In this document: piece by piece, positions 1 to 11,321 of the stretch
Layout: each line of letters opens with the position of its first letter
How positions within the stretch are numbered: position 1 is the first letter of the stretch
Program-made: the position numbers and the translations under genes
Source of the DNA: Cellulomonas sp. P24
GTDB lineage: Bacteria > Actinomycetota > Actinomycetes > Actinomycetales > Cellulomonadaceae
NCBI RefSeq assembly: GCF_024704385.1
Contig: NZ_JAJDFX010000002.1
Location: forward strand, 1,612,001-1,676,000
Length of the DNA: 64,000 bases
Reading direction: 5' to 3'
Notes under the pieces: model-generated
Database searches by the model: none
The model's input: the letters and a program-made list of their open reading frames with translations, nothing else
What the model was told of the DNA's origin: nothing

Positions 1-442
1 CGGTGGCGAAGAGCACCAGGGGGAAGACCTCGGTCTGGATGAGCCCCTTGCGCCGCGCCAGCTCCTCGTAGTCGGAACCGGGGACGCCTGCGGCCTGCGG
101 GGAGAACGCGTCCTCGCCGTTGGTGCGGTCGGCGATGACGAGCAGCGACAGCAGCGCGAGCGCGGCGACCGCCCCCTGGATCACGAGGGCCGGTCCGTCG
201 AGGATCATCGAGCCGCCGAGGACGACCGTGCCGCCCGTCGTCCGCACACCGTGCCACAGGAGGACGGTGGCGATCAGGGCGCCGACCAGTGCGACCAGCG
301 AGAGCGAGAGCTGCACGGGCCGGCGCAGCCGCGCCGGGACGAACGCCTCGACGAGAACGCCGATCACGGCGGCACCGAGCACGAAGATGACCGGCGACAG
401 CTGCGCCCAGTCGACGTGCGGGGCGGTGAAGGTCCCGGTCAC
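1..442 (-). CDS. nuoN: NADH-quinone oxidoreductase subunit N (5' part, cut by window edge)
   Basis: This is the first ~147 codons of a proton-pumping membrane subunit of complex I. The reading frame starts at GTG (442-440) with residues MTGTFTAPHVDWAQLSP and continues open to base 1, so the gene runs off the left edge. It begins with hydrophobic segments (VIFVLGAAVIGVLVEAF; LVALVGALIATVLL), as expected for the antiporter-like NuoN. The GTG overlaps the nuoM stop in a GTGA arrangement, which implies translational coupling. The position after nuoM at the end of the nuo operon fixes the identity. Only the N-terminal third is visible, so integrity cannot be judged. Confidence 0.9.
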   Translation of the reverse strand, partial: MTGTFTAPHVDWAQLSPVIFVLGAAVIGVLVEAFVPARLRRPVQLSLSLVALVGALIATVLLWHGVRTTGGTVVLGGSMILDGPALVIQGAVAALALLSLLVIADRTNGEDAFSPQAAGVPGSDYEELARRKGLIQTEVFPLVLFAT

Positions 443-1995
443 TTCGCGCTCCCTTCCGAGGCGGTGGCATGGGAGGCAGGGACGTCGGTCATGCCGACCT
501 GGACGAGCGACACCTTCGCCGGTTCACGGACCAGGTCGAGCGCCGGGGCCGGGTAGAACCCGAACACCAGCATCAGCGCGATCAGCGGGGCGACCACCCA
601 GATCTCACGACCGGAGAGGTCCGGTGTCGACGCGAGCTCGTCACGCACCGGCCCGGTGAACACCCGCTGGTAGGTCAGCAGGATGTACAGCGCCGCGAGC
701 ACCACACCGACCGAGGCCACGATCGCGGCCGGGTGCGAGCGACCGAAGCTGCCGACCAGCACCATGAACTCGGAGATGAACGGTGACAGCCCCGGCAGCG
801 CGAGCGCGGAGAGCCCGACGGTGAGGAACGTGCCGGCCAGCACCGGGGTGACCTTCTGCAGCCCGCCGAAGTCCGCGACGGACCGCGACCCACCACGCCG
901 GACGATCAGGAACCCGGCGAGCAGGAACAGCGCCCCGGTCGACAGCCCGTGGTTGACCATGTAGAACGACGACCCGGCGATCCCGACCGACGTGAACGTG
1001 AAGATGCCCAGCACGATGAAGCCGAAGTGCGAGACCGACGTGTAGGCGATCAGCCGCAGGAGGTCCTTCTGACCGATCGCGAGGAGTGCGCCGTACACGA
1101 TCGACACGACGGCGAGGACCACCACGAACGGCGCCGCCCAGCGGGAGGCGTGCGGGAACAGCGGCAGGCAGAGCGTGAGCATCCCGAACGTGCCGACCTT
1201 GTCGAGCACGCCGACGAGCAGCACCGACGTCCCGACGGGTGCCTGCTCCGCCGCGTCGGGCAACCAGGTGTGCACCGGGAACATCGGAGCCTTGATCGCG
1301 AACGCCAGGAAGAACCCGGCGAAGAGCAGCCGTTCCGTGGTCGTGGACATCGTCAGCCCGACGAGGTGGTCCGTCAGGAAGCCCTGAGGTCCGCCCGGAC
1401 CCTGGTAGTACAGGCCGATCACGGCCGCCAGCATGACCAGGCCACCGGTGAGGGAGAAGATCAGGAACTTGACCGCGGCGTAGCGTCGCTGGGCGCCGCC
1501 GAAGGACCCGATCATGAAGTACACCGGGATCAGCATCGCCTCGAACAGCAGGTAGAAGAAGAACACGTCACGCGCGGCGAACACGGCCACGATGAACGCC
1601 TCGAGCACGAGCACGAGCGCGAGGTAGCTCGGCAGCCGCGGTCCCGGGCCGGAGCCGTCGGCCCCGTGCTCCTTCCACGCCGCGAGCACGACGACGGGCA
1701 CGAGCACGAGGGACATGAGGATCAGCGCGAGACCGACACCGTCGACACCGACCGCGTAGCTCACGCCGATCGCCGGGATCCACGAGTGCGTCTCGACCAG
1801 CTGGTGGACACCTGCCGTGCTCATGTCGAAGTGCGTCAACGTCACGACACCGAGCGCGAGCTCGAGCAGCGTGAAGCCCAGCGCCACCTGTCGCGCCTTG
1901 CTGCGCACCGAGGCGGGCAGCAGCGCGACGGTCACGGCCCCGAGCAACGGGAACACGATGAGCGCCGTCAGCCACGGAAAGCTAGAGGGTTGCAT
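439..1995 (-). CDS. nuoM: NADH-quinone oxidoreductase subunit M
   Basis: This 518-residue polytopic membrane protein is one of the three antiporter-like proton channels of complex I (NuoL/M/N). The sequence shows about 14 hydrophobic segments, the family signature around HTWLPDAAEQAPVGTSVLL, and conserved charged residues within membrane helices (for example LLFEAMLIPVYFMIGSFGG). I chose ATG at 1995 (MQPSSFPWLTAL) because a GGGAGAA ribosome site lies about 10 bases upstream. The longer frame upstream encodes only the shadow of nuoL. The stop overlaps the nuoN GTG. Length is normal for the family. Confidence 0.96.
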   Translation of the reverse strand: MQPSSFPWLTALIVFPLLGAVTVALLPASVRSKARQVALGFTLLELALGVVTLTHFDMSTAGVHQLVETHSWIPAIGVSYAVGVDGVGLALILMSLVLVPVVVLAAWKEHGADGSGPGPRLPSYLALVLVLEAFIVAVFAARDVFFFYLLFEAMLIPVYFMIGSFGGAQRRYAAVKFLIFSLTGGLVMLAAVIGLYYQGPGGPQGFLTDHLVGLTMSTTTERLLFAGFFLAFAIKAPMFPVHTWLPDAAEQAPVGTSVLLVGVLDKVGTFGMLTLCLPLFPHASRWAAPFVVVLAVVSIVYGALLAIGQKDLLRLIAYTSVSHFGFIVLGIFTFTSVGIAGSSFYMVNHGLSTGALFLLAGFLIVRRGGSRSVADFGGLQKVTPVLAGTFLTVGLSALALPGLSPFISEFMVLVGSFGRSHPAAIVASVGVVLAALYILLTYQRVFTGPVRDELASTPDLSGREIWVVAPLIALMLVFGFYPAPALDLVREPAKVSLVQVGMTDVPASHATASEGSAK

Positions 1996-2011
1996 GGTTC
2001 GGGGTTCTCCC

Positions 2012-4006
2012 TCAGATCCGTGCGGCCAGGACAGCGCCGACGAGGACGATGAGACCGATGAGCATGGTGGCGGCGTACGAGCGTACGTACCCGTTCTGGA
2101 CTCGGCGGAGCAGGGAACCTGCACCGACCGTGAGGCGGGCGAGGCCGGTGGCCCCGCCGTCGACGACCTGGTGGTCCCCGAACACGAGCGAGCGGGTGAG
2201 GTACGTCCCGGGCGCGACCAGGAGCGCGTCGTTGACGTCGTCCTGGTAGAGGTCCTTCCGTGCCGCGCGCGTCAGCACGGAGCCGCGCGGCGGGACGACG
2301 GGGACGAGCACCGCGGCGTACTGGCGCCAGGCGAGCAGGATGCCCAGGGCGACGAGCGTCAGGGTGATGGTCATGAGGACCGGGACCGGCAGCACCGGGT
2401 CCGCCTCGTGGGCGACGTGACCGGTCACCGGCTCGAGCCAGCCGACGATCCCGCTGCCGAGGCTGAGCAGCCACCCGATCGCGACCGACCCGATCGACAG
2501 GATGATCATCGGCACCGTCATCAGCCGAGGCGACTCGTGCGGGTGCTGGTGGCTGAGCTCGGCCGTCGTCCCGGCGGCCAGGGCGGGCGGCGTGCCGGAG
2601 CCGTCGTCCCAGCGGCGGGTCCCGTGGAAGGTCATGAAGAAGAGACGGGACATGTAGAAGGACGTGATCCCGGCACCGAGCAGGGCCACGCTCCCGAAGA
2701 CCCAGGCCTGCCACGGCGATCCGGCGACCGGCACGAACGCCGACTCGATGATCTTGTCCTTGCTCCAGAACCCGGCGAACGGCGGGACGCCGAGGATCGC
2801 GAGCCAGCCGAGGCCGAACGTGATCCAGGTGACCTTCATGTACTTGGAGAGCGCACCGAAGCCGCGCATGTCCACCTGGTCGCCCATCCCGTGCATGACG
2901 GAACCGGCGCCGAGGAACATCCCCGCCTTGAAGAAGCCGTGCGTCACGAGATGGAAGATCGCGAACGCGTACCCGATGGGCCCGAGACCCGCGGCGAGGA
3001 TCATGTAGCCGATCTGCGACATCGTCGAGGCCGCGAGGGCCTTCTTGAGGTCGTCCTTCGCCGACCCGACCACGGCCCCGAAGACGAGCGTGATCGCGCC
3101 CACGATCACCACCACGAGGCGGGCCGTCGGCGCGGCGTCGAACAGCGGTGCCGACCGGACGACGAGGTACACGCCGGCGGTCACCATCGTGGCCGCGTGG
3201 ATGAGAGCCGACACGGGCGTCGGGCCGGCCATCGCGTCACCGAGCCACGACTGCAGCGGGAACTGCGCGGACTTGCCGGTCGCGGCCAGGAGCAGCATCA
3301 GCCCGATGGCCGTCAGGGTGCCCGGCGCGGTCCCGGCGACGTGGCCGTGCACGGTCGCGAAGTCGACACCGCCGTAGGTCGCGAACATCAGCATGATCGC
3401 GATGATCATGCCCAGGTCGCCGATGCGGTTCGCGATGAATGCCTTCTTCGCCGCGACGGCGTTCGGCGTCTGGTGGTTCCAGAACCCGATCAGCAGGTAC
3501 GACGCCAGGCCGACGCCCTCCCAGCCGAAGAACAGCAGCAGATAGCTGTCGGCGAGCACGAGCAGCAGCATCGCGGCGACGAACAGGTTCAGGTAGGCGA
3601 AGAACCGGCGCCGGTCGCGGTCGTGCTCCATGTACGCGACCGAGTACACGTGGATGAGCGACCCGACGAAGGTCACCAGCAGCACGAAGGTGAGCGAGAG
3701 CGGGTCCAGCCGGAAGCCGGCGTCGACCGTCAGGTTCCCGGCCGAGAGCCAGCTGAACAGGTGCAGGTCACGGACCCGCTCCGCGGCCGGCAGGGACGTC
3801 AGCGAGAGCATGATGCCGAGGCCCAGCAGGAACGAGAAGGACGACGCCGCCACGCCGAGCCAGTGGCCCCAGCGGTCCGCACGCCGACCCGCGAGCAGCA
3901 GGATCGCCGCGCTGGCGAGCGGCACGGCGACGAGCAGCCAGGCGCCCGACTGGAACGCGCCGGTGGCAGGGGCGGTCTGGACCGCCAGGGAGAAGAGGGG
4001 GTGCAC
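2012..4006 (-). CDS. nuoL: NADH-quinone oxidoreductase subunit L
   Basis: This 664-residue subunit is the distal proton channel of complex I and carries the long lateral helix at its C-terminus. Visible hallmarks are an N-terminal TM block, [18 protein letters not shown] near residues 163-180, the lysine-bearing [16 protein letters not shown] segment and [12 protein letters not shown]. The C-terminus ends in a hydrophobic helix ([17 protein letters not shown]). The start is GTG ([10 protein letters not shown]), preceded by a GAGAGGA ribosome site. It follows nuoK by 10 bases and precedes nuoM by 16 bases, so it is part of one transcript. Nothing is broken or unusual. Confidence 0.97.
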   Translation of the reverse strand: MHPLFSLAVQTAPATGAFQSGAWLLVAVPLASAAILLLAGRRADRWGHWLGVAASSFSFLLGLGIMLSLTSLPAAERVRDLHLFSWLSAGNLTVDAGFRLDPLSLTFVLLVTFVGSLIHVYSVAYMEHDRDRRRFFAYLNLFVAAMLLLVLADSYLLLFFGWEGVGLASYLLIGFWNHQTPNAVAAKKAFIANRIGDLGMIIAIMLMFATYGGVDFATVHGHVAGTAPGTLTAIGLMLLLAATGKSAQFPLQSWLGDAMAGPTPVSALIHAATMVTAGVYLVVRSAPLFDAAPTARLVVVIVGAITLVFGAVVGSAKDDLKKALAASTMSQIGYMILAAGLGPIGYAFAIFHLVTHGFFKAGMFLGAGSVMHGMGDQVDMRGFGALSKYMKVTWITFGLGWLAILGVPPFAGFWSKDKIIESAFVPVAGSPWQAWVFGSVALLGAGITSFYMSRLFFMTFHGTRRWDDGSGTPPALAAGTTAELSHQHPHESPRLMTVPMIILSIGSVAIGWLLSLGSGIVGWLEPVTGHVAHEADPVLPVPVLMTITLTLVALGILLAWRQYAAVLVPVVPPRGSVLTRAARKDLYQDDVNDALLVAPGTYLTRSLVFGDHQVVDGGATGLARLTVGAGSLLRRVQNGYVRSYAATMLIGLIVLVGAVLAARI

Positions 4007-4016
4007 CGTCGTCCTC

Positions 4017-4316
4017 TCAGCTCTTCAGCAGGTTGACGTCATCGACCGAGGCCGAGCGGCGGGTACGGAAGATCGAGACGATGATCGCGAGACCGATCAC
4101 GACCTCGGCCGCGGCGACGACCATCACGAAGAAGGCCATCACCTGCCCGGTCAGGTTCCCGTGCATCCGGGAGAACGTGACGAGCACGAGGTTGGTCGCG
4201 TTGAGCATCAGCTCGATGCCCATGAACACGATGATGGCGTTGCGGCGCAGCAGCACCGTCGTCGCGCCGATCGTGAACAGGATGCTCGCGAGGACCAGGT
4301 AGTTGGTCAGGCTCAT
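4017..4316 (-). CDS. nuoK: NADH-quinone oxidoreductase subunit K
   Basis: This 99-residue protein has three transmembrane helices and lies in the membrane arm of complex I next to NuoJ and NuoA. The conserved glutamates within helices are visible in [16 protein letters not shown] (helix 2) and [13 protein letters not shown] (helix 3), which take part in proton translocation. The ATG overlaps the nuoJ stop (ATGA). A much longer frame extends upstream in this phase, but it is only the shadow of nuoJ. Family length is about 100 residues, so the gene is complete. Confidence 0.96.
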   Translation of the reverse strand: MSLTNYLVLASILFTIGATTVLLRRNAIIVFMGIELMLNATNLVLVTFSRMHGNLTGQVMAFFVMVVAAAEVVIGLAIIVSIFRTRRSASVDDVNLLKS

Positions 4317-5134
4317 GCCTGATCCTCCGTCCCGGGTTCGAGGGTGGGTGTCGGGGTCGCGGACGGGAGCGCAGGTGCCTGGAACTGCTCGATCCCGAGC
4401 TCCTGCCCGCGGATGCGCAGGACGCGCGAGACCGACTCCTCGAGCGGCTGCCCGAGGTGGTCCAGCGCGGGGACGTCGAGGGCGTTGTGCCGGGCGTACA
4501 CACCCGGTGCGGGCAACGGCGTGAGCGAGCCGCCCGCCGCGACCCGGGCGTCGGCACGCTCCTTCTGGCCGATGCGCGGGGTGAGCCGCTGACGGTGCGT
4601 GAGCACGAGGGCGCCGAGGGCGGCCGTGACGAGCAGCGCGCCGACGACCTCGAACGTGAACACGTAGTGCCCGAAGATCATCTTGGCGACGGCGACCGGG
4701 TTGCTGTCGGCGTTCGCCGACGTGAGGCCGGTCATCGACGGGAGGGTCGCCCGGGTCACGACACCGACGAGCACGATGCCCAGGCCGATGCCCGCGAGCC
4801 AGCCGATCCACCGCTGGGCCTTGATCGTCTCGACCAGGGAGTCGGACGCGTCGACGCCGATCAGCATGAGCACGAAGACGAACAGCATCATGACCGCACC
4901 GGTGTAGACGACCACCTGGACGACCCCGAGGAACGGGGCGTCCTGGGCGACGTACAGGAACGCGAGCGAGATCATCACGACGATCACGCTCATCGCCGCG
5001 TGGACCGCCTTGCGGGCGAAGATCAGCCCGAGCGCCGCGATCACCATCACGGGTGCGAGGCACCAGAACAGGACGGCCTCGGCGCCCGACGTCGTCACCG
5101 TCTGGGCGGCGGCGGAGAGCAGTGCGGCACTCAT
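4313..5134 (-). CDS. nuoJ: NADH-quinone oxidoreductase subunit J
   Basis: This 273-residue membrane subunit of complex I has five hydrophobic segments within the first ~190 residues (for example [21 protein letters not shown] and [20 protein letters not shown]). The C-terminal tail of about 80 polar, Pro/Leu-rich residues has no obvious domain. Enterobacterial NuoJ is near 185 residues, so the tail is an extension that seems typical of actinobacteria (inference). The start ATG ([11 protein letters not shown]) overlaps the nuoI stop as ATGA, and the stop overlaps nuoK. Confidence 0.96.
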   Translation of the reverse strand: MSAALLSAAAQTVTTSGAEAVLFWCLAPVMVIAALGLIFARKAVHAAMSVIVVMISLAFLYVAQDAPFLGVVQVVVYTGAVMMLFVFVLMLIGVDASDSLVETIKAQRWIGWLAGIGLGIVLVGVVTRATLPSMTGLTSANADSNPVAVAKMIFGHYVFTFEVVGALLVTAALGALVLTHRQRLTPRIGQKERADARVAAGGSLTPLPAPGVYARHNALDVPALDHLGQPLEESVSRVLRIRGQELGIEQFQAPALPSATPTPTLEPGTEDQA

Positions 5135-5910
5135 CGGGCGGTTCCTCCTGCCGTGCGCGACGCGGCTGCGCGGTCCGCCCCCGCCAGCGTCGGGTCGTCG
5201 GGTCGGTTCTCCCGGACCCACGCGATCTGGTCCGCGACCGGACCGAGCACGTCACCCCGGTAGTACTCGGTGTCGGTCGTGCCCGGCACCATCGGGTGCG
5301 GCGAGGCGAGCATGCCCTCCCCCATCGGGGCGAGCAGGTCGGACTTCTCGTAGATCATCCCGGCGCGCGTCGGACCGGCGAGCTCGTAGTCGTTGGTCAT
5401 CGTGAGCGCACGCGTCGGGCAGGCCTCGATGCACAGCCCGCAGAAGATGCAGCGCAGGTAGTTGATCTGGTAGACGCGGCCGTAGCGCTCGCCCGGCGAG
5501 AACTGGGCGTCCGGCGTGTTGCTCGCACCCTCGACGTAGATCGCGTCGGCCGGGCAGGCCCACGCGCACAGCTCGCAGCCGATGCACTTCTCGAGACCGT
5601 CCGGGTACCGGTTGAGCTGGTGCCGCCCGTGGTAGCGCGGCTTCGTCGGGACCTTCTCGAACGGGTACTGCTCGGTCACGATCGGCTTGAACATCGACGA
5701 GAACGTCACGCCGAACCCGGCGACCGGCGCCAGCACCTCGGCCAGCCCTCGGCGCGGCGGGATCAGGGACTGGTACTCGGCGTCGGCGGCGTCGAAGGTG
5801 ACCTCCCCCGCCGCCGGACGCGTCGCGGGAGCCTTGCGGGCACCTGCCGACGGCGTCGCGGGCCGCGGCTTCCGCGGCGCCTGCGGCTTGCCCTTGCGCT
5901 GCTCAGCCAC
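5131..5910 (-). CDS. nuoI: NADH-quinone oxidoreductase subunit I (two [4Fe-4S] clusters)
   Basis: This ferredoxin-like subunit passes electrons through clusters N6a and N6b towards NuoB. Two CxxCxxCxxxC motifs are present: C109/112/115/119 ([12 protein letters not shown]) and C154/157/160/164 ([12 protein letters not shown]). I chose the GTG at 5910 (reading [10 protein letters not shown]) because a very strong AGGAGGTGCAGC site lies just upstream. This gives 259 residues with a Lys/Pro/Ala-rich N-terminal extension of ~45 residues before the conserved core. The start lies inside the last codons of nuoH (8-base overlap) and the stop overlaps nuoJ. Confidence 0.96.
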   Translation of the reverse strand: MAEQRKGKPQAPRKPRPATPSAGARKAPATRPAAGEVTFDAADAEYQSLIPPRRGLAEVLAPVAGFGVTFSSMFKPIVTEQYPFEKVPTKPRYHGRHQLNRYPDGLEKCIGCELCAWACPADAIYVEGASNTPDAQFSPGERYGRVYQINYLRCIFCGLCIEACPTRALTMTNDYELAGPTRAGMIYEKSDLLAPMGEGMLASPHPMVPGTTDTEYYRGDVLGPVADQIAWVRENRPDDPTLAGADRAAASRTAGGTAR

Positions 5911-7297
5911 GCTGCACCTCCTGGGCGTCTGTTCCGGGATCGATCGCCGGTGCGACCGCCGCAGCGGCACGCGCCCTGCGCGGGGACGGCGGCAGGACCT
6001 GGCCGGGGAGCGGCGGCACCGGGTAGCCGTCCGCGAAGGCGTCGAACTCGACGGGTTCGGACGGCCGGCCGCTCGCCGGTGGTTCCTTCTTCTCCGGTAT
6101 CAGGTAGGACACCGCGACCGCGACGAGCACCACCACGCCGAGACCGACGAGGATCGTCTGCAGGTTGAGGCTGCTGAACTGGCGCACGCCCTGCACGGCC
6201 GCGACGCACACGACCCAGCCGAGCGAGACCGGGATCAGGAGCTTCCAGCCGAACTTCATGAACTGGTCGTACCGGAGCCGCAGCAGCGTCCCGCGCAGCC
6301 AGACGAAGAAGAAGATCAACGCCCAGAGCTTGACGAGGAACCAGAGCACGGGCCACCAGCCCGTGTTGAACATGCCGTGGTTGATCGCCGAGATCGGCCA
6401 CGGTGCGCGCCAGCCACCCAGGAACAACGTCGTGGCGACCGCCGAGACGTTGATCATGTTGATGTACTCCGCGAGGAAGAACCACGCGAACTTCATCGAC
6501 GAGTACTCCGTCGCGTAGCCGCCGACGAGCTCACCCTCCGCCTCCGGGAGGTCGAACGGGAGCCGGTTCGTCTCGCCGACCATCGAGATCACGTAGATCA
6601 CGAAGGCCGGGAGCAGCGGGAACGCCCACCACAGCGAGCGCTGCGAGCTGACGATCTCCGAGGTCGACATCGAGCCGGCCATCACGAACACGCTGACCAG
6701 CGACAGGCTCATCGACAGCTCGTAGCTGATGACCTGTGCGGTCGAGCGGACCGAGCCGAGGAGCGGGTAGGTCGAGTTCGAGGACCAGCCACCGAGGACG
6801 ATGCCGTACACCCCGACCGAGGCGGCCGCGAGGATGTAGAGCACGGCCACCGGGAAGTCGGTGAGCTGCAGCGGGGTGAGGATCCCGAAGATGTGCACCG
6901 ACGGTCCGAACGGGATCACGGCGAACGTGAGCAACGAGCAGAACACCGCGATCATCGGCGCGACGATGTAGACGACCTTGTCGGCCGCCTTGACGGTGAT
7001 GTCCTCCTTGAGCAGGAGCTTCATCGCGTCGGCGAGGGACTGCAGCAGACCGAAGGGTCCGTGCACGTTGGGGCCCGGGCGCAGCTGCATGCGACCGACC
7101 ACGCGGCGCTCGAACCAGATCGCGATCAGCACGCTCGTGAGCATGAAGATGACGATCACGACCGCCTTGAGCAGCCAGATCCAGAAGTTGTCGTGACTGA
7201 AGTCGGCGGCGACGCCCGCCTGGGCGCCCGACGGGTCCGCGGCAGCGACCAGGTTCAGCCCGGTCAGGTGCTGTGCGGCGAGAGCCACCACGCTCAT
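5903..7297 (-). CDS. nuoH: NADH-quinone oxidoreductase subunit H
   Basis: This 464-residue membrane subunit links the peripheral arm to the proton-pumping arm and helps form the quinone chamber. Conserved segments are visible: [55 protein letters not shown] and [15 protein letters not shown]. There are eight or nine TM helices. A polar, Pro/Ala-rich C-terminal tail of about 70 residues follows the last helix and is longer than in the enterobacterial protein. The ATG overlaps the nuoG stop (ATGA). Confidence 0.97.
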   Translation of the reverse strand: MSVVALAAQHLTGLNLVAAADPSGAQAGVAADFSHDNFWIWLLKAVVIVIFMLTSVLIAIWFERRVVGRMQLRPGPNVHGPFGLLQSLADAMKLLLKEDITVKAADKVVYIVAPMIAVFCSLLTFAVIPFGPSVHIFGILTPLQLTDFPVAVLYILAAASVGVYGIVLGGWSSNSTYPLLGSVRSTAQVISYELSMSLSLVSVFVMAGSMSTSEIVSSQRSLWWAFPLLPAFVIYVISMVGETNRLPFDLPEAEGELVGGYATEYSSMKFAWFFLAEYINMINVSAVATTLFLGGWRAPWPISAINHGMFNTGWWPVLWFLVKLWALIFFFVWLRGTLLRLRYDQFMKFGWKLLIPVSLGWVVCVAAVQGVRQFSSLNLQTILVGLGVVVLVAVAVSYLIPEKKEPPASGRPSEPVEFDAFADGYPVPPLPGQVLPPSPRRARAAAAVAPAIDPGTDAQEVQRG

Positions 7298-9981
7298 GCC
7301 CGCCCCTCCTCGTTCTCGTCGTCCGACGTCGTCGATCCGGAGCCTGCCTGGCCCTCGGTCGCCGTGGCCTTCTCGGCGTCCGCGACCTCCTCCGGCACGG
7401 TGACTCCGGCTGCGGCCGGCGCGAGCCGGACGATCGCCCCGGCGTCGACCCCGAGGTCGGACCGTACCGCGCACCCGGGTGATCGCGTCGGCAGCCACAC
7501 CACGTGGTCCGGCATGTCCGTCACGACGAGGGGCACGACGACCGCGCCGGCCTCGGTGCTGACCTCGACCGCGGCACCGTCGGCGACCCCGATCGCCGCA
7601 GCCGTGGCCGCCGACGTCCGGGCGACCGCACGCCGTGCCGTCCCGGCGAGGTACGGCTCGCCGTCCTGGAGCCGTCCCGCGTCGAGCATCAGGTGCCAGG
7701 TGGCGAGGACCGCATGACCGGGCTCCACCGGGGCCGGCGACCCGCCGGCGACCTGCGGGGCCGGGGTGCGCGCGCCGTCCCACGCACCGAGCTGGTCGAG
7801 CTCGGCGTGCACCTGGGTCAGCGTGCGGAGCCCGAGCGAGGTCCCCATGACGTCCGCGAGCTGGTCCAGCACCCGGTGGTCCGGCATCGCGGCCGAGGCG
7901 AGGGCTGCCGGGAACGGCCGCCGCCGCCCCTCCCAGTTCATGAACGTGCCCGCCTTCTCGACGGGCGGGGCGACCGGGAGCACGACGTCGGCGAGCTCGG
8001 TCACGGCCGAGGCTCGCACCTCGAGCGACACGACGAACCCGACGCTGTCGAGCGCGGCGAGCGCACCGACAGGATCCGCCAGGTCGGCCGGGTCGACACC
8101 ACCGACGACGAGCGCCCCGAGCGACCCGTCGCGTGCGGCGGCGAGGATCGCCGACGTGTCACGTCCCGGTTCGGCCGGGATCGTCGGGACGTCCCAGACC
8201 GCGGCGATGTCGACGCGAGCAGCCGGCTCGGCGACCGGACGCCCGCCCGGGAGCAGCCCGGGGAGGGCGCCCATCTCCACGCCACCACGCTCGCCCGCAC
8301 GCCGCGGGACCCATGCCAGCCGTGCACCGGTGCGCTCGACGAGCCGCAGCGCGGCCGACAGACCACCGGGGACGGTCGCCAGACGCTCGCCCACGAGCAC
8401 GACCGCTCCCGGCGCGGCGAGAGCACCCGCGGCGGACACCAGGGTGTCGTCCGGGGCGCCGTCGACGATCGCGTCGAGCACCTCGGCCTCGGTCCCGGGG
8501 GCGGCGGCGAGCAGCGTGCCGTTCATCCGCTCGAGCCCGCGCGAGGCGAAGGGAGCGATCGACAGCACCCGGGTCCGCTTGGCGAGCACACCCTTGCGCA
8601 GGCGCAGGAACGTGACGCCGGCCTCCTCCTCGGCCTCGAGCCCGACCAGCAGGACCGCCGGCGCGTGCTCGAGGTCGTGGAACGTGACTCCCAGGACGTT
8701 CCCGGCGACGGCGTGCCCGAGGAACGCGTCCTCTTCGGCCGAGTGCGGGCGCGCGCGCAGGTCGACGTCGTTCGTGCCGAGCACCACGCGGGCGAACTTC
8801 CCGTACGCGTAGGCATCCTCGATCGTCAGGCGCCCACCGGGCAGGACACCGACCCCGGCACCACCACCGGCGACGGACGCGGCACGAAGGCCGTCGGCCG
8901 CGACCTCCAGCGCCTCGACCCAGCTCGCCGGCCGCAGCTCGCCCCGGGTGCCGTCCGGTGCGACGTCACGCACGAGCGGGCCCGTGAGACGGTCCGGTGC
9001 GGACTGCCAGGCGAACGCGAAGCGGTCCTTGTCGGTGATCCACTCCTCGTTGACGACCGGGTCGTCACCGGAGAGGCGGCGCAGCACCACGCCACGACGG
9101 TGGTCGATCCGGATCGCCGAGCCGCTCGCGTCGTGCTCGCCGACACCGGGCGTGGACACCAGGTCGAAGGGCCGCGAGCGGAACCGGTACGCCGCGCTCG
9201 TCAGGGCACCGACCGGGCAGATCTGCACGGTGTTGCCCGAGAAGTAGGACGCGAAGGGCCGCCCCGACTCGTCCTCGGTCGCCGCGCCTGCCGGTCGGTC
9301 GGCCCCGGCGTAGCCGAGGACCTCGGGCGCGAATGTGCCGATCTGCTGCTGGGCGCCGCGCTTCTGCAGGTCGATGAACGGGTCACCGGCGATCTGCTTC
9401 GAGAACCGGGTGCACCGCTGGCACAGGACGCACCGCTCCCGGTCGAGCAGGATCTGCGTCGAGATCGAGATCGGCTTCGGGAACGTCCGCTTGACGTCGA
9501 CGAACCGGCTGGTCGCGCGGCCGTTGCTCATCGCCTGGTTCTGCAGCGGGCACTCGCCGCCCTTGTCGCACACCGGGCAGTCGAGCGGGTGGTTGATGAG
9601 CAGCAGCTCCATCACGCCGTGCTGAGCCTTGTCGGCGACGGCCGAGCTGCGCTGCGTCTTGACGACCATGCCCGGCGCGACGGTCATCGTGCACGACGCC
9701 TGGGGCTTCGGCATCGGGCGGAGCGACCCGTCGGGGCCCGGCATCGCGACCTCGACGAGGCACTGCCGGCACGCACCGGCCGGCTCGAGCAGCGGGTGGT
9801 CGCAGAACCGCGGGATCTGGATGCCGACCTGCTCGGCGGCACGGATCACGAGGGTGCCCTTGGGCACCGAGACCTCGAGCTCGTCCAGGTAGAACGTCAC
9901 CAGGTCGGCCGGTGGCGTCACGTCCGAGCCGCCTGCCCCGGGCGCGGCGCCCGGCTGCTGCTTCGGCGTCGTGATGGTCAT
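7294..9981 (-). CDS. nuoG: NADH-quinone oxidoreductase subunit G
   Basis: This 895-residue iron-sulfur subunit sits in the NADH-dehydrogenase arm. The N-terminal ferredoxin domain has [2Fe-2S] ligands C60, C71, C74 and C97. It is followed by the His/Cys cluster motif [19 protein letters not shown] and a further [4Fe-4S] motif ([11 protein letters not shown]). The remaining ~600 residues are a molybdopterin-oxidoreductase-like fold that is degenerate in this family. The start ATG ([14 protein letters not shown]) overlaps the nuoF stop as ATGA. The frame is open for 68 codons further upstream, but that stretch is only nuoF read in another phase. Confidence 0.96.
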   Translation of the reverse strand: MTITTPKQQPGAAPGAGGSDVTPPADLVTFYLDELEVSVPKGTLVIRAAEQVGIQIPRFCDHPLLEPAGACRQCLVEVAMPGPDGSLRPMPKPQASCTMTVAPGMVVKTQRSSAVADKAQHGVMELLLINHPLDCPVCDKGGECPLQNQAMSNGRATSRFVDVKRTFPKPISISTQILLDRERCVLCQRCTRFSKQIAGDPFIDLQKRGAQQQIGTFAPEVLGYAGADRPAGAATEDESGRPFASYFSGNTVQICPVGALTSAAYRFRSRPFDLVSTPGVGEHDASGSAIRIDHRRGVVLRRLSGDDPVVNEEWITDKDRFAFAWQSAPDRLTGPLVRDVAPDGTRGELRPASWVEALEVAADGLRAASVAGGGAGVGVLPGGRLTIEDAYAYGKFARVVLGTNDVDLRARPHSAEEDAFLGHAVAGNVLGVTFHDLEHAPAVLLVGLEAEEEAGVTFLRLRKGVLAKRTRVLSIAPFASRGLERMNGTLLAAAPGTEAEVLDAIVDGAPDDTLVSAAGALAAPGAVVLVGERLATVPGGLSAALRLVERTGARLAWVPRRAGERGGVEMGALPGLLPGGRPVAEPAARVDIAAVWDVPTIPAEPGRDTSAILAAARDGSLGALVVGGVDPADLADPVGALAALDSVGFVVSLEVRASAVTELADVVLPVAPPVEKAGTFMNWEGRRRPFPAALASAAMPDHRVLDQLADVMGTSLGLRTLTQVHAELDQLGAWDGARTPAPQVAGGSPAPVEPGHAVLATWHLMLDAGRLQDGEPYLAGTARRAVARTSAATAAAIGVADGAAVEVSTEAGAVVVPLVVTDMPDHVVWLPTRSPGCAVRSDLGVDAGAIVRLAPAAAGVTVPEEVADAEKATATEGQAGSGSTTSDDENEEGRA

Positions 9982-11321
9982 GCGTGCACCGTCCCTGCCA
10001 TGCGGTCCGCCTCGTGGCGTGGGGTGTAGTCGAACAACGACGTGCGCTCCGGCGGGAAGAGCACAGAGGCCGGGGTGTGGAGCCCCGCCTCGAACTCCTC
10101 CCGGAAGTACTTGATCGCCGAGGTCACCGGTGACGTGGCACCGTCGCCCAGGGCGCAGAACGCCTTGCCGAGGATGTTGTCGCACGTGTCCAGCAGCAGG
10201 TCGATGTCGTCCGGGGTGCCCTTGCCGTGCTCGAGTCGGGTGAGCACCTGCTTCATCCAGTAGGTGCCCTCACGGCACGGCGTGCACTTGCCGCAGGACT
10301 CGTGCGCGTAGAAGTCGGTCCAGCGCGCGACGCAGCGCACCACCGAGGTCGTCTCGTCGAAGATCTGCAGCGCGCGGGTCCCGAGCATCGACCCTGCCGC
10401 GCCGACGGACTCGTAGTCGAGCGGGACGTCGAGGTGCTCGGCGGTGAAGATCGGCGTCGACGAGCCTCCCGGCGTCCAGAACTTCAGCTCGTGGCCCGCA
10501 CGGATGCCGCCGGCCATCTCCAGCAGCTCGCGCAGCGTGATCCCCAGCGGGGCCTCGTACTGACCGGGGCGGGCGACGTGACCCGACAGCGAGAACAGGC
10601 CGTGACCGGACGACTTCTCGGTCCCCATGGACCGGAACCACTCGACACCGCGCGTGACGATCGCCGGGACGGACGCGATGGACTCGACGTTGTTCACGAC
10701 CGTGGGCCGCGCGTACAGGCCGGCGACGGCTGGGAACGGCGGCTTGAGTCGCGGCTGGCCGCGCAGCCCCTCGAGGGAGTCGAGCAGTGCCGTCTCCTCG
10801 CCGCAGATGTAGGCACCGGCGCCGGCATGCACCGTGACCTCGAGGTCGTACCCCGTGCCGAGGATGTTCGTGCCGAGGTAGCCGGCGGCGTACGCCTCCT
10901 CGACGGCCGCGAGCAGCCGTCGGTAGACGTGCAGCACCTCGCCGCGCACGTAGATGAACGCGTGGTGGCAGCCGATCGCGTACGAGGTGATCGCCACGCC
11001 CTCGATCAGGTGCTGCGGGCTCGCGAGCATGAGCGGGACGTCCTTGCAGGTCCCGGGCTCGGACTCGTCGGCGTTGACCACCAGGTAGCGCGGTCCGCCG
11101 TCGGGCGCGGGCAGGAAGCTCCACTTCAGGCCGGTCGGGAACCCGGCACCACCACGTCCGCGCAGGCCCGAGTCCTTGACCATGCTGACGATCTCGGCCG
11201 GGTCGCGCGTGACCGCGGCGCGCAGTCCCGCGTACCCGCCATTCGCCTCGTACGCGGCCAGGGTCCAGGACCGGTCGGCGTCCCAGTGCGCGCTGAGGAC
11301 GGGGGTGAGTGTCGTCGCCAT
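9978..11321 (-). CDS. nuoF: NADH-quinone oxidoreductase subunit F (FMN/NADH binding)
   Basis: This 447-residue flavoprotein binds NADH and FMN and passes electrons to a [4Fe-4S] cluster. The glycine-rich NADH site is seen at residues 54-67 ([14 protein letters not shown]), the FMN region around [12 protein letters not shown] (83-94), and the cluster ligands at C343, C346 and C349 in [13 protein letters not shown], with C389 as fourth ligand. The start ATG shares one base with the nuoE stop (TGATG). The length matches the family. Confidence 0.97.
   Translation of the reverse strand: MATTLTPVLSAHWDADRSWTLAAYEANGGYAGLRAAVTRDPAEIVSMVKDSGLRGRGGAGFPTGLKWSFLPAPDGGPRYLVVNADESEPGTCKDVPLMLASPQHLIEGVAITSYAIGCHHAFIYVRGEVLHVYRRLLAAVEEAYAAGYLGTNILGTGYDLEVTVHAGAGAYICGEETALLDSLEGLRGQPRLKPPFPAVAGLYARPTVVNNVESIASVPAIVTRGVEWFRSMGTEKSSGHGLFSLSGHVARPGQYEAPLGITLRELLEMAGGIRAGHELKFWTPGGSSTPIFTAEHLDVPLDYESVGAAGSMLGTRALQIFDETTSVVRCVARWTDFYAHESCGKCTPCREGTYWMKQVLTRLEHGKGTPDDIDLLLDTCDNILGKAFCALGDGATSPVTSAIKYFREEFEAGLHTPASVLFPPERTSLFDYTPRHEADRMAGTVHA

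Noticed and set aside
1817-4036. Long plus-strand frames across nuoL, nuoM and other minus-strand genes
   Set aside because: They are antisense shadows with Arg/Asp/His/Gln-rich low-complexity translations, as is usual opposite GC-rich genes. None resembles a protein family.
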